Shown here one piece after another: positions 24,254 through 32,232 of a DNA stretch of 64,000 nucleotides (positions are counted from its first letter, which is position 1; every line of letters begins with the position of its first letter). The stretch covers positions 186,001 to 250,000 of the forward strand of contig CAWGWC010000009.1 in assembly GCA_963826165.1 (NCBI GenBank), read 5' to 3'. The notes beneath the pieces were generated by a model. It saw only the letters and a list, made by a program, of their open reading frames with translations, was not told the DNA's origin and did not search any database. The stretch is from JACVRW01 sp963826165. GTDB lineage: Bacteria; Actinomycetota; Thermoleophilia; Solirubrobacterales; Thermoleophilaceae. Position numbers and translations under genes: made by a program.

Positions 24254-25140
24254 TGGAAGCAAGTGAACACCTGGCCGGGCGCTTCGAGGAGCACCGGCCC
24301 CGCCTCCGCGGCGTGGCCTACCGGATGCTGGGCTCGGTGGCGGAGGCCGACGACGCGGTCCAGGAGGCCTGGCTGCGCTTCAGCCGCGCCGACACGAGCG
24401 AGGTCGACAATCTCGGCGCGTGGCTCACCACGGTGGTGGGCCGCGTCTCGCTCAACATGCTGCGCTCGCGGCGCACCCGCCGCGAGGAGCCCCTGGACGT
24501 CCACGTCCCGGACCCGATCGTGAGCCGGGCGGACACCACCGACCCCGAGCACGAGGCGCTGCTGGCCGATTCGGTGGGGCTGGCGCTGCTCGTGGTGCTC
24601 GAATCGCTGACTCCGGCGGAGCGGCTCGCCTTCGTGATGCACGACATGTTCGCCGTGCCCTTCGACGAGATCGCCCCGATGGTTGGCCGCTCGCCCGCGG
24701 CGGCACGCCAGCTGGCCAGCCGGGCCCGTCGCCGTGTCCGTGGCGAGGCACCGGCTCCCGATCCCGACCTGAGCCGCCAGCGAGAGGTGGTGGATGCCTT
24801 CTTCGCGGCCGCCCGCGACGGGGACTTCGACCGGCTGGTCTCGGTGCTCGACCCCGACGTGGTGCTGCGCTCGGACGGCGGCACCGCGCGTCCCGCCGCC
24901 ACGGTGGAGGTGCACGGCGCGGACGCGGTGGCGCGGCGCGCGTTCACCTACGCGCGGCTGTCGCCGTTCGTGCGGCCCGCGCTCGTCAACGGAGCCGCCG
25001 GGGTCGTCGTGGCCCCGGACGGGAAGCCGTTCTCGATCCTTGCCTTCACGGTCACGGGCGGGAAGATCGCCGCGATAGACGCGCTCGCCGATCCTGCTCG
25101 TCTCGAGCAGCTCGACCTGACGATCCTCGCCGATCGATAA
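24253..25140 (+). CDS. ECF41/SigJ-type sigma factor with C-terminal SnoaL-like domain
   Basis: GTG 24253, preceded by an AGGAGG-like SD, gives 295 aa. Region 2 is 'RGVAYRMLGSVAEADDAVQEAWLR', region 4 is 'LTPAERLAFVMHDMFAVPFDEIA' plus 'SPAAARQLASRARRRVRG'. After about residue 180 a fused SnoaL-like domain follows ('REVVDAFFAAARDGDFDRLVSVL', 'VVVAPDGKPFSILAFTV'). In ECF41 proteins this extension replaces a separate anti-sigma and tunes activity. It is divergent from the SDR gene. Confidence 0.92.
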   Translation: MEASEHLAGRFEEHRPRLRGVAYRMLGSVAEADDAVQEAWLRFSRADTSEVDNLGAWLTTVVGRVSLNMLRSRRTRREEPLDVHVPDPIVSRADTTDPEHEALLADSVGLALLVVLESLTPAERLAFVMHDMFAVPFDEIAPMVGRSPAAARQLASRARRRVRGEAPAPDPDLSRQREVVDAFFAAARDGDFDRLVSVLDPDVVLRSDGGTARPAATVEVHGADAVARRAFTYARLSPFVRPALVNGAAGVVVAPDGKPFSILAFTVTGGKIAAIDALADPARLEQLDLTILADR

Positions 25141-25150
25141 TCATGCGGCC

Positions 25151-25960
25151 ATGCCACCGCTTCGGGCAAGGGAGCGCGCGCAGCTTCCTGACAGCGCCTT
25201 CGCGTACATCGATTCGGACGGGCGCCGCCGTCTTCCGATCAACGACGCGTCGCACGTCCGCAACGCCCTCGCTCGCTTTGGCCAGGTGGCGTTCGAGGAC
25301 GACGAGGCCCGGGACCGGGCCCGCGGCCGGCTGCTGCGGGCGGCCCAGAAGCACGGGATCATGCCGATCGGCTTCATCAACGCTCAGCTCCAGCCGGAGC
25401 GCAGGCTCCCCAAGGGCACGCTCACCTTCCTGCTGACCGACATCGAGGGCTCGACCGAGCTGCTGGGGCGCCTGGGCGACGACTACGCACGTCTTCTCTC
25501 CGGTACCCGGCGCGTGGTGGCGGCGGCGGTCCGGCGCGCCGGCGGCCATCAGGTGTCCGCTCGCGGCGACGACGTGTTCGCCGTCTTCGAGCGGGCTCCG
25601 GCGGCGCTCGAGGCCGCCGTGGAGATCCAGCGGGGCATGCGCGACGGGAACTGGCCGGGGGGCGGCGACGTGCGGCTGCGAATCGGCCTGCACCGCGGGC
25701 GCCCCAAGCTCACGGACACCGGTTACGTCGGCCTCTCGGTCCACGCCGCGGCACGCATCTGCTTCTCGGCTCACGGTGGCCAGATCGTGATGTCCTCGGC
25801 CGTTCGTACGGCTCTGGACCTGCCCCCCGACGAGATCAGCCTCGAGAGCCTCGGCGCCTGGCGCTTCCGCGGGCTGCCCGAGCCGATCGAGATCTTCGAG
25901 GCCACCGCGCCGGACCTGCCCGCCGGCTTCCCGCCGCTGAGGTCGGCCACCACCGCGTGA
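25151..25960 (+). CDS. Class III adenylate/guanylate cyclase-domain protein with N-terminal DUF6582-like module
   Basis: The 269 aa protein has an N-terminal module (about 10-75: 'AQLPDSAFAYIDSDGRRRLP', 'DASHVRNALARFGQVAFED') resembling the short domain in phage and actinobacterial proteins. A cyclase homology domain follows (from about 90): 'TFLLTDIEGSTELLGRLG' with the first metal Asp, 'RGDDVFAVF' with the second metal Asp, 'RIGLHRGRPK' and 'VGLSVHAAARIC'. It has no membrane segment. Lys/Asp purine-specifying residues are not certain, so ATP or GTP use is open. The stop overlaps the GTG of the GNAT gene. Confidence 0.87.
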   Translation: MPPLRARERAQLPDSAFAYIDSDGRRRLPINDASHVRNALARFGQVAFEDDEARDRARGRLLRAAQKHGIMPIGFINAQLQPERRLPKGTLTFLLTDIEGSTELLGRLGDDYARLLSGTRRVVAAAVRRAGGHQVSARGDDVFAVFERAPAALEAAVEIQRGMRDGNWPGGGDVRLRIGLHRGRPKLTDTGYVGLSVHAAARICFSAHGGQIVMSSAVRTALDLPPDEISLESLGAWRFRGLPEPIEIFEATAPDLPAGFPPLRSATTA

Positions 25961-26413
25961 CGCTGACGTTCCGAGCCGTGCCCGCCGACCAGGAGCCGGC
26001 CGCGACGCTCCTGGAGGCGATGCGCGTGACTCTCACCGAGCTCAACCCCCACGGGCTTCATCCCGACTCGCCCGAAATGCCGTCGGCCGGTCCGGCGGAC
26101 TTCACGGTCTTTCTCGTCGGCTTCCAGGACTGAGGAGCCGATCTGCTGCGGTGGCCTCAAGCCGCTCGATGACGGAGCGGTCGAGATCAAGCGCATGTAC
26201 GTCGTGCCGGAAGCCCGCAGGCGTGGCGTGGCCCGCCGGCTCCTGGCGACCCTCGAGGAGGAGGCGCGGCAGCGCGGCTTCGCCGTCGTGCGTCTCGACA
26301 CCGGTCCCCTCCAGCCCTCGGCCGAGCGGATGTACCGAGAGGCGGGCTACGCGGAGATCGGGAACTTCAACGCCAACCCGGTGGCGTCGTTCTGGGGCGA
26401 GAAGCGCCTGTAG
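25957..26413 (+). pseudogene. GNAT acetyltransferase interrupted by a one-base frameshift
   Basis: A GTG overlapping the cyclase stop opens 58 codons (ending 'FTVFLVGFQD') before TGA at 26131-26133. The +1 frame then continues the family sequence: 'EEPICCGGLKPLDDGAVEIK', 'RMYVVPEARRRGVARRLLATLE' (acetyl-CoA loop RRRGVA) and 'MYREAGYAEIGNFN' to a TAG at 26411-26413. Joined, the two parts make a normal-length GNAT N-acetyltransferase of about 150 aa. It is a recent pseudogene, a sequencing error, or, less likely, a programmed +1 shift at UGA. Confidence 0.82.
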
Positions 26414-26998
26414 TCAGCCGGTCTCGGCCACGAAGCCGAGGTCGTCCGCCGTGTAGCGGGGCCGGCCGAACACCTCTTGCACCAGCGGCCGGAAGAACTC
26501 GAGCGGCAGCGAGTCGTAGTCGGGGTCGAAGCAGTTCTGGTCGAAGTGCTCGCAGAACTCGACGCAGTCGTCGTACCAGGGATGGTCGGCGTAGCGGTCC
26601 CGGCCGTTGCGGTCCTCGCCCATCAGGTGGGCGTAGTAGTAGCTCTGGAACAGCGCGTGCTTCTGCACGATCCAGCACATGCGCTCGCTCACGAAGGGCC
26701 GGAGCACGGCGGCGACCATGTCGCCGTGGGAGTGCGGCGCGAGCGCGTCGCCGATGTCGTGGAGCAGCGCCGCCGCCACGTACTCCCGGTCCTTCCCGGC
26801 GCGATGGGCCCGGGTGGCCGACTGGAGCGAGTGCTCGAGCCGGCTGACTTTGAGCGGCCCCTGGAACTGGTCGAGCTCGGCCACCGCATCCATCAGCCGG
26901 TTCGGCAGCTCGCGGGCGTCCTCGTCTGAGTCGCTGTTGATCAGACGCAGGTCGGCCTCGGTCATGTCCGCCATGCGGGTGTAGGAAACGGTGGTCAT
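26414..26998 (-). CDS. HD-domain protein (phosphohydrolase or MIOX/PhnZ-like oxygenase type)
   Basis: ATG 26998 (194 aa) overlaps the stop of the upstream SRPBCC gene (ATGA). HD-domain ligands are visible: 'LEHSLQSATRAHRAG', 'AALLHDIGDALAPHSHGD' and 'VQKHALFQSYYYAHLMG'. The aromatic, His-rich pattern after the HD resembles mixed-valent di-iron HD oxygenases as well as phosphohydrolases, so chemistry is undecided. It is the last gene of an ArsR-SRPBCC-SRPBCC-HD operon and abuts the convergent GNAT stop. Confidence 0.85.
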   Translation of the reverse strand: MTTVSYTRMADMTEADLRLINSDSDEDARELPNRLMDAVAELDQFQGPLKVSRLEHSLQSATRAHRAGKDREYVAAALLHDIGDALAPHSHGDMVAAVLRPFVSERMCWIVQKHALFQSYYYAHLMGEDRNGRDRYADHPWYDDCVEFCEHFDQNCFDPDYDSLPLEFFRPLVQEVFGRPRYTADDLGFVAETG

Positions 26999-27480
26999 TG
27001 CTGTTCGCCAGTCTCGCAGTACTGCTCCAGGCCCGCCAGAGTCGCTCCCCAGCCCAGGTTGCAGAAGGCATACCAGCGTGAGTCGTCGCGCCAGCCGCTG
27101 TGGGAGAAGTGCACGATTGTGGCGTCGGCGCCGCTCTCCGAGTAGCCCAGCCGTGGCCCGAGCCACTCGAGCGCCGGGTCGCCCTCGGGGGTGCCCAGGT
27201 CGAAGGTCAGCTCGTGGCCGAACCACTCCGAGGCAGGGTTGCGGCTGTCGGTGAACTCCGACTCGCACCGCCAGGCCACCCGCTCGCCCGCAACCAGGTC
27301 GGTGATCCTCATCTGCAGCGGAGCGCCGAACCCGTGGTCGAACTCGACCACGGAGCCCGGCTCGGGCTCGGCCTGCACCGCCTTGCCCCACCAGGCGTCC
27401 AGGCCGTCTCTGGTGGTGACGGCGTCGAAGACCTTGCTTCGCTCGGCGTTGATCCAGATCTCGTGAAGGATCGAGCTCAT
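26995..27480 (-). CDS. SRPBCC/AHSA1-like protein
   Basis: The 161 aa protein begins 'SSILHEIWINAERSKVFDAV', has 'TRDGLDAWWG' and ends with 'SGWRDDSRWYAFCNLGWGA', the usual pattern of START-like AHSA1 proteins, which bind small hydrophobic ligands. It overlaps both neighbours by 4 bases (ATGA). Such genes commonly follow an ArsR regulator in Actinobacteria; the ligand is unknown. Confidence 0.88.
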   Translation of the reverse strand: MSSILHEIWINAERSKVFDAVTTRDGLDAWWGKAVQAEPEPGSVVEFDHGFGAPLQMRITDLVAGERVAWRCESEFTDSRNPASEWFGHELTFDLGTPEGDPALEWLGPRLGYSESGADATIVHFSHSGWRDDSRWYAFCNLGWGATLAGLEQYCETGEQQ

Positions 27481-27920
27481 GCCGCCCCACCGGTGGTGAG
27501 CGCGCGACTCAGCCGCTCGAGCATCTTCGTCCAGCCCTCCGAATGGGTGTCGACCTCGCCGGGCGGCAGGTCGCGGTGGACGAGACGCACCAGGGTGCCA
27601 TCGCCATCGGCCGTGAGCGTCACCTCCACCGTGCTCGCGCCGGGCGGAACACCCACAGACTCTTCCTCGAACCCCCAGGTGAACACCACGCGCGACGGCG
27701 GCGACACCTCCACGAACTCGCCCCGCATCGAGTAGAGCTCGCCGTCGTCGCCCCGGTGGGTCTGCCGGCAGGTACCACCCGGCCGCGGATCCAGTGTGGC
27801 CGCCTCGGCCAGCCAGCGGGTCAGCTTGTCCGGCTCGGTGAAGAACGCGAACACCGTCTCCGGGCTCGCCGCGATCCGCTTCTCCTTCACGACCGGCTCA
27901 GTTGTCATTGCCTCGGCCAT
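27477..27920 (-). CDS. SRPBCC/AHSA1-like protein (second copy)
   Basis: The 147 aa protein starts 'VVKEKRIAASPETVFAFFTE' and carries 'DKLTRWLAEAATLDPRPGG', 'PSRVVFTWGFE' and the terminal 'EGWTKMLERLSRAL', the typical AHSA1 core. It overlaps the ArsR C-terminus by 23 bases and the next SRPBCC gene by 4. The pair differ clearly in sequence and are probably not a recent duplication. Confidence 0.9.
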   Translation of the reverse strand: MAEAMTTEPVVKEKRIAASPETVFAFFTEPDKLTRWLAEAATLDPRPGGTCRQTHRGDDGELYSMRGEFVEVSPPSRVVFTWGFEEESVGVPPGASTVEVTLTADGDGTLVRLVHRDLPPGEVDTHSEGWTKMLERLSRALTTGGAA

Positions 27921-28230
27921 GGCGCCGTCTCCTCTCCTCGCGTTCGGCTTCGATTCTCAGGTCCTCGAGTCGCTCGTCCCAGAACTGGTCGAGGTAGGCG
28001 CGCAGGCCCACCAGGCCCTCGGGTCGCGCGCGGTACAGCCGCCTTGTGCCGTCCCGGCGCTCGACGACCAGCCCGGCCTCGCGCAGCACGCGCAGGTGCT
28101 GCGAGATCGCCGGACGCGTGACGTCGCCGAAGCGCGCGGCGATGGCCCCCGCCGCGAGCTCGCTGCCGCGCACCAGCAAGAGGATCTCCCGGCGGCGTGG
28201 CTCGGCGATGGCTGCGATGGCGTCCTGCAC
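27898..28230 (-). CDS. ArsR-family regulator of the SRPBCC/HD operon
   Basis: The helix-turn-helix 'AIAEPRRREILLLVRG...TRPAISQHLRVLREAGLV' with wing 'ERRDGTRRLYRA' is classic ArsR. The start could be TTG 28239 or GTG 28230; TAACAT (28246-28241 on the minus strand) lies 10 nt before the GTG, so I prefer GTG (110 aa) and a leaderless mRNA. The C-terminus is a charged helix (RIEAEREERRRRHGRG). It probably represses its own operon through the adjacent palindrome. Confidence 0.88.
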   Translation of the reverse strand: MQDAIAAIAEPRRREILLLVRGSELAAGAIAARFGDVTRPAISQHLRVLREAGLVVERRDGTRRLYRARPEGLVGLRAYLDQFWDERLEDLRIEAEREERRRRHGRGNDN

Positions 28231-28240
28231 GGCGGTCAAT

Positions 28241-28260
28241 ATGTTAGCATCTACTTACAT
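28241..28260. promoter_or_regulatory. Palindromic operator overlapping the ArsR promoter
   Basis: ATGTTAG-CATCTA-CTTACAT is a 7-base inverted repeat with one mismatch around 6 bases. It covers the predicted -10 box of the arsR gene and also the last codon and stop of the upstream PaiB-like gene. Size and place fit an ArsR operator. Confidence 0.6.
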
Positions 28261-28863
28261 AAGCTCACGCTTCATGTCCGCAGCCAGCGCTTCGTTTCGG
28301 TAGGGCCCCGGCCTCTGCAGAGCCGCGAGGACGCCGCGCTGGGAGCCGCGGTCCTTGTCCTGGCTCAACTTGACCTTGCAGACGAAGCGATCGATGGGCA
28401 GCCGGATCCCGACGGTGCCCCTGGCCAGACGCGCCCCGAACTCCTGATCGAGCGGCACCGGCTGCTCGACATGCTGCTCGAAGTGATCGACCAGCCGGCT
28501 GAGAACGCTGAGGTTCTCCTCGGCGTCGAGGATCTCGGGGGTGCCGTAGCAGTGGGCCACGGTGAAGTTCCATGTGGGCGCCGGTACGGCCTGCTCGGTG
28601 TACCAACTCGGCGAGATGTATCCGTGCGGGCCGGCGACGATCAACATCAGCTCCCGGCCGCCGAACTGATGCACCTGCTCGTCAGGCCGGCCGACGTGCG
28701 TGACGATCGTGAGGTCGTCGCGGCTCTCGTCGAGCAGCACGGGATAGTGCGAGGCCACCAGACCCGAGTCGGTCTGGCTCACGATCGTCGCCCAGGGGTT
28801 CTCGGCGACGAGTCTGCGCACCACGTTGTCGTCGGTGGTGGCGTGGAACGGGTTGTGGCGCAT
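28255..28863 (-). CDS. PaiB-type FMN-binding protein (putative negative transcriptional regulator)
   Basis: The 202 aa protein has the PaiB family blocks 'VASHYPVLLDE', 'VTHVGRPDEQVHQF', 'MLIVAGPHGYISPSWY' and 'PAPTWNFTVAHCYG'. The fold is a split-barrel FMN-binding protein; the regulator label comes from Bacillus PaiB and is not proven here. There is no DNA-binding HTH. It lies directly upstream of the ArsR operon on the same strand and shares the operator at its 3' end. Confidence 0.9.
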   Translation of the reverse strand: MRHNPFHATTDDNVVRRLVAENPWATIVSQTDSGLVASHYPVLLDESRDDLTIVTHVGRPDEQVHQFGGRELMLIVAGPHGYISPSWYTEQAVPAPTWNFTVAHCYGTPEILDAEENLSVLSRLVDHFEQHVEQPVPLDQEFGARLARGTVGIRLPIDRFVCKVKLSQDKDRGSQRGVLAALQRPGPYRNEALAADMKRELM

Positions 28864-28898
28864 GCGCGCAGTGTGCCTGAGGGCTATCTTGCCGGGCC

Positions 28899-29621
28899 AT
28901 GCGAGTGCTCCGGTGTGCCCTTCTGTCGGTGTTCATCCTCGGTCTGGTCACGGCGGCGCCCGCATTGGGCGACCACGGTGATCCCCGGGCACCGGCAGCC
29001 GTGGCGGCCGTCTCGGTCACGAGGGTCGACGAGTCGAACGGCGTGCGCTTCCACCTCAACGGCCGGCGCCTCACCCTGAGGCTGGCCCCCCAACGGGGTT
29101 CCTCGCCTCCCGACGTGCGGCGCGACGTCTGGGGCAAGGGCGTCCAGGCGGTCTGCTCGGCGACCTTCAGCCAGCGCCGCGCGGGCCGGGTTGCGTTGTC
29201 CTCAGCCGTCGTCTGGCCGCGCGGGGCGAGGACCGTGCGCCTGAGGCTCGACCGCGACGTGTCCAGCCAGGTCAGATGGTGCCTGTTGGAGGTGGACGGC
29301 GGAAGCGACGTCGCGAGCGTCACGTTCAGAGCGTTCATCTGGGTGGGCGGCGACGACAAGGCCGACCGCCGCATCGGGCAGGAACTGCGCCGCTACCTGC
29401 TCGGGAAGTCCGGCCCGCGCCCATGGCTCAGCCGGATCGACGCCATATACGTGGACGACCGGAGAATCGCCGTCGCCACCGAGCTCACGCCGGACGCCCA
29501 GGGCAAGCGGATCGCCCGCCGCATCTGCGCCCTGATTCGAGCCTCCGGCCTGGCCGGCAGCACGACGGGACACCGAGTTCTCGGAGTCCGCGGGAACGTC
29601 CTGCGGACCTGCTCGGCCTAG
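28899..29621 (+). CDS. Secreted protein of unknown function
   Basis: The 240 aa protein has a signal peptide (MRVLRCALLSVFILGLVTAAPALG) and no recognised domain. Beta-rich stretches ('GVRFHLNGRRLTLRLAP', 'ARTVRLRLDRDVSS') and Cys in 'AVCSATF', 'RWCLLEV', 'RRICALI' and 'LRTCSA' suggest a disulfide-bonded extracellular fold. TATCTT at 28885-28890 lies 8 nt before the ATG with no SD. It shares a CTAG with the convergent ferredoxin stop. Confidence 0.75.
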   Translation: MRVLRCALLSVFILGLVTAAPALGDHGDPRAPAAVAAVSVTRVDESNGVRFHLNGRRLTLRLAPQRGSSPPDVRRDVWGKGVQAVCSATFSQRRAGRVALSSAVVWPRGARTVRLRLDRDVSSQVRWCLLEVDGGSDVASVTFRAFIWVGGDDKADRRIGQELRRYLLGKSGPRPWLSRIDAIYVDDRRIAVATELTPDAQGKRIARRICALIRASGLAGSTTGHRVLGVRGNVLRTCSA

Positions 29622-29887
29622 CCGGCCTTCGACTTGTAGTAGTCCGCGTTGATCTGGATGTACTGCTGCCACTCGTCGGGCAGCTGGTCCTCGGCGAAAC
29701 ACGCGTCCACGGGACACGCCTCCACGCAGGCGTCGCAGTCGATGCACTCCTCGGGATCGATGTAGAGCATCTTCACCGCGTCGTAGTCGGGCTCGTCCGG
29801 CGTGGGATGGATGCAGTCCACCGGGCAGACCTCGACGCAGGAGTTGTCCTTCTGGTCGATGCAGGGTTCTGCGATGACGTAGGCCAT
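29618..29887 (-). CDS. fdxA: 7Fe ferredoxin ([3Fe-4S][4Fe-4S])
   Basis: ATG 29887 gives 89 aa beginning MAYVIAEPCIDQKDNSC. Cys9, Cys17, Cys21 and Cys25 are followed by C48xxC51xxC54xxxC58-P. The second position of the first motif is Gln12 instead of Cys, the pattern of FdxA-type 7Fe ferredoxins, where Cys9, 17 and 58 hold the 3Fe cluster. It carries electrons at low potential. A strong -10 (TACAAT, minus strand 29903-29898) lies 10 nt upstream and no SD is present. Confidence 0.94.
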   Translation of the reverse strand: MAYVIAEPCIDQKDNSCVEVCPVDCIHPTPDEPDYDAVKMLYIDPEECIDCDACVEACPVDACFAEDQLPDEWQQYIQINADYYKSKAG

Positions 29888-29947
29888 GGAGTGAAGCATT
29901 GTACCGAGGGCCCTGCCGCCACCCCGGGCACCCCATAGGCTGCTCGG

Positions 29948-30946
29948 ATGGCCGGGCGCCGCGACGCAGATCCGTTCCTCGACACCTTCACCGGCCTCGT
30001 GACGGCCCGTGCGGTGGCCACGGCGATCATGCTCGGCGTTTTCGATGCCCTGCACGACGAGCCCGCCAGCGCGGACGACCTCGCGGCGCGCCTGGAGCTC
30101 GACCCGCTCGGCGCGGAGACGCTGCTGGTGGCGCTGGCCACTCTCGGCTACGTCAGCGACACGGACGGCCGTTTTGCCAACACCGAGGTGACCGAGCGGC
30201 TGCTGGTGCGCTCGTCACCCGAGTCCATCGCCACCTTCGCCGGCGAGCAGGCCGATCTGCACTGGGAGGTGCTGGCGCCGCTGGCCGAGGCCGTGCGCAC
30301 CGGGCGGCCCTACGCGATGCACGAGGAGCGCCGCGATGACGGAGCGCGCTGGGAGGCCTACATCCGTGGCCTGTTCGAGGTCTCGCGTGCCGAGCAGGAC
30401 GACAACGCCGCGCTGGTCGAGGTCGAGGAGCCGCATCTGATGATCGACGTGGCCGGCGGCCACGGGGGCTTCGCGATGGCCATGTGCCGGCGCCATCCCG
30501 GTCTGGAGGTCACGGTCCTCGATCTGCCGCCGAGCGCGCGGATCGGACGCGAGATCGTGGCCGAGCAGGGTTTCTCCGACCGCGTGCAGTTCCGCGAGGG
30601 AGACGTGTTCGACCTCGGGCTCGGCGAGCAGCTCGACGTGGTCTCGGTGTTCAACCTGATCCACCACCTGCCGGAGGAGCGCGACCGCGAGCTGTGCCGG
30701 ATGGCCCACTCGGCGCTCCGGCCCGGAGGAGCGTTCGTGATCGGCGACTCGGCGCGGCCCGAGCCCGGCGAGCCGGTGTCCGAGCACGGGGCGATCTCGA
30801 GCCTGCTCTTCTACGCCTGGAGTCACAGCCGCAACTTCAAGCCCTCGGAGATCCGCGATTGGATGGAGGACGCCGGCTTCACCGGCGTGCAGACCCACCG
30901 GAACGAGCGCTCCCCGTGGCGCGTGGTGGTGGTGGGCCGCCGGTGA
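29948..30946 (+). CDS. SAM-dependent O-methyltransferase (winged-helix dimerisation domain, type 2)
   Basis: The 332 aa protein has an N-terminal dimerisation domain ('TARAVATAIMLGVFDALHDE', 'DDLAARLELDPLGAETLLVAL') and a C-terminal Rossmann methyltransferase: motif I 'LMIDVAGGHGGFAMAMC', 'VTVLDLPPSARIGRE', 'VSVFNLIHHLPEE' and 'LRPGGAFVIGD'. The His-His near 'LIHHL' is in the region of the catalytic base in this family. The substrate is a small hydroxylated molecule, otherwise unknown. TAGGCT lies 6 nt upstream. The stop overlaps the next GTG (GTGA), so the two genes are coupled. Confidence 0.9.
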   Translation: MAGRRDADPFLDTFTGLVTARAVATAIMLGVFDALHDEPASADDLAARLELDPLGAETLLVALATLGYVSDTDGRFANTEVTERLLVRSSPESIATFAGEQADLHWEVLAPLAEAVRTGRPYAMHEERRDDGARWEAYIRGLFEVSRAEQDDNAALVEVEEPHLMIDVAGGHGGFAMAMCRRHPGLEVTVLDLPPSARIGREIVAEQGFSDRVQFREGDVFDLGLGEQLDVVSVFNLIHHLPEERDRELCRMAHSALRPGGAFVIGDSARPEPGEPVSEHGAISSLLFYAWSHSRNFKPSEIRDWMEDAGFTGVQTHRNERSPWRVVVVGRR

Positions 30947-31821
30947 TCCTGCTCACGGGAGCCACGGGCACGATCGGCGCTGCACTGCTGCGCCGGCTCA
31001 CCGCCGAGCCGCAGCCGGTGCGCTGCCTCGTGCGCGACCCGCGACGGCTCGGCGACCAGCGGGTGCGGGTGCAGATCGCGCTCGGAGATCTGGCCGATCC
31101 GGCGTCGTTTCGCAACGCCCTGCGGGGGGTGAGCACCGTCGTGCACCTCGCGGCGTCCATCCGCGACCAGCCGCGCGCTTCGATCGAGGAGCTGAACGCG
31201 ATGGCCACTCTTCGCCTCGTACGGGCGGCGGAGCGGGCCGGCGCGCGGCGCTTTCTCTTCTTCTCCGCGCTGGGGGCGTCTCATCACTCGCGCACGCGCT
31301 TCCTCCGCGCCAAGGCCCTGGCCCAGGAGGCCGTGGCCGCCTCGCCGCTAGAGACGACCATCCTCAGCCCTTCGATCGTCTACGCACCCGGCGACCCGTG
31401 GCTGACACTGCTCGAGCGCTTCTCCTATCTGCCCGCCATCCCGATGTCGGGCTCCGGCAAGGCCCGTTTTCAGCCCATCTGGGCCGAGGACGTGGCCGAC
31501 GGGGTGGCGGCGGCGCTGGCGGACGGCGGTCCGAGGGGTGACGGCCGGTTCGAGCTCGCCGGCCCCGAGACGCTCTCCTACGACGACATCGTCCGGCTGG
31601 CGCTGCGAGCCGGCGGACGCCGCCGCCGGCTGCTGCACGTGCCGCTGCCGCTGACCCGCCTGTCGTTGCGGCTGCTGCGGCTGGCCGTGGGCCCGCATGT
31701 GTTCGCCACCTGGGACGAGGCGGAGCTGATGGAGGAGCCGATGGTCACCGAGCGCGGGACGGCCGACGCGGAGGCGCTCGGCGTGCGGCCACTTCCCATG
31801 GCCAGGGTGCTGGGCGGCTAG
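30943..31821 (+). CDS. NAD(P)-binding extended SDR (NDUFA9-like)
   Basis: GTG 30943 gives 292 aa with 'ILLTGATGTIGAALLRRL' (TGxxGxxG), 'STVVHLAASIRDQ', 'RRFLFFSALGASHHS' and 'RFQPIWAEDVADGVAAAL', as in complex I NDUFA9-like epimerase-fold proteins that bind NAD(P)H. The usual Tyr-x3-Lys is replaced by 'FLRAKAL', so catalysis is doubtful. A hydrophobic segment near the C-terminus (LPLTRLSLRLLRLAVG) may touch the membrane. It is coupled to the methyltransferase. Confidence 0.88.
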   Translation: MILLTGATGTIGAALLRRLTAEPQPVRCLVRDPRRLGDQRVRVQIALGDLADPASFRNALRGVSTVVHLAASIRDQPRASIEELNAMATLRLVRAAERAGARRFLFFSALGASHHSRTRFLRAKALAQEAVAASPLETTILSPSIVYAPGDPWLTLLERFSYLPAIPMSGSGKARFQPIWAEDVADGVAAALADGGPRGDGRFELAGPETLSYDDIVRLALRAGGRRRRLLHVPLPLTRLSLRLLRLAVGPHVFATWDEAELMEEPMVTERGTADAEALGVRPLPMARVLGG

Positions 31822-32216
31822 GAGCGCTCGGGGTCCCGGGCGAGCGAGGCCTCATTCGGCTCCCACAGCTGAATGCGGTTGCCCTCGGGATCCTCGAGCT
31901 CGGCGAAGCGCCCGTTGGGATAGCTCTCCGAGTGAGGCTCCACCGCCACCCCCGCGGCGCGCAGGGCCTCCACCACGCCGTCCAGATCGTCGACTCGGAA
32001 GTTGATCTTCCAACTCTTGTCCGGTCCGCCGAACGAGTCGGAGTCCGGCGAGAAGGCGGCGAAGACGGTCTCCCCGCGGTCCTGAAACCAGCCCGGATCC
32101 GCGTACTCGCGCGACTCCAGCATGATCACGCCGAGGTGATCGGCGTACCAGCGGTTGAGCGCCTCGGGGTCACGGGCTCGGAAGAAGAACCCGCCGATCC
32201 CGGTGACCCGTGCCAT
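31818..32216 (-). CDS. VOC (glyoxalase/bleomycin resistance fold) protein
   Basis: The 132 aa protein shows two betaalphabetabetabeta modules: 'ARVTGIGGFFFRARDPEALNRWY' and 'INFRVDDLDGVVEALRAAGV', with 'FAELEDPEGNRIQLWEP' at the end, the standard VOC signature with the metal Glu. TAGGGT (minus strand 32228-32223) lies 6 nt before ATG 32216, favouring it over the adjacent GTG at 32219. The substrate is unknown. Confidence 0.9.
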   Translation of the reverse strand: MARVTGIGGFFFRARDPEALNRWYADHLGVIMLESREYADPGWFQDRGETVFAAFSPDSDSFGGPDKSWKINFRVDDLDGVVEALRAAGVAVEPHSESYPNGRFAELEDPEGNRIQLWEPNEASLARDPERS

Positions 32217-32232
32217 CACGCCACCCTAACGA

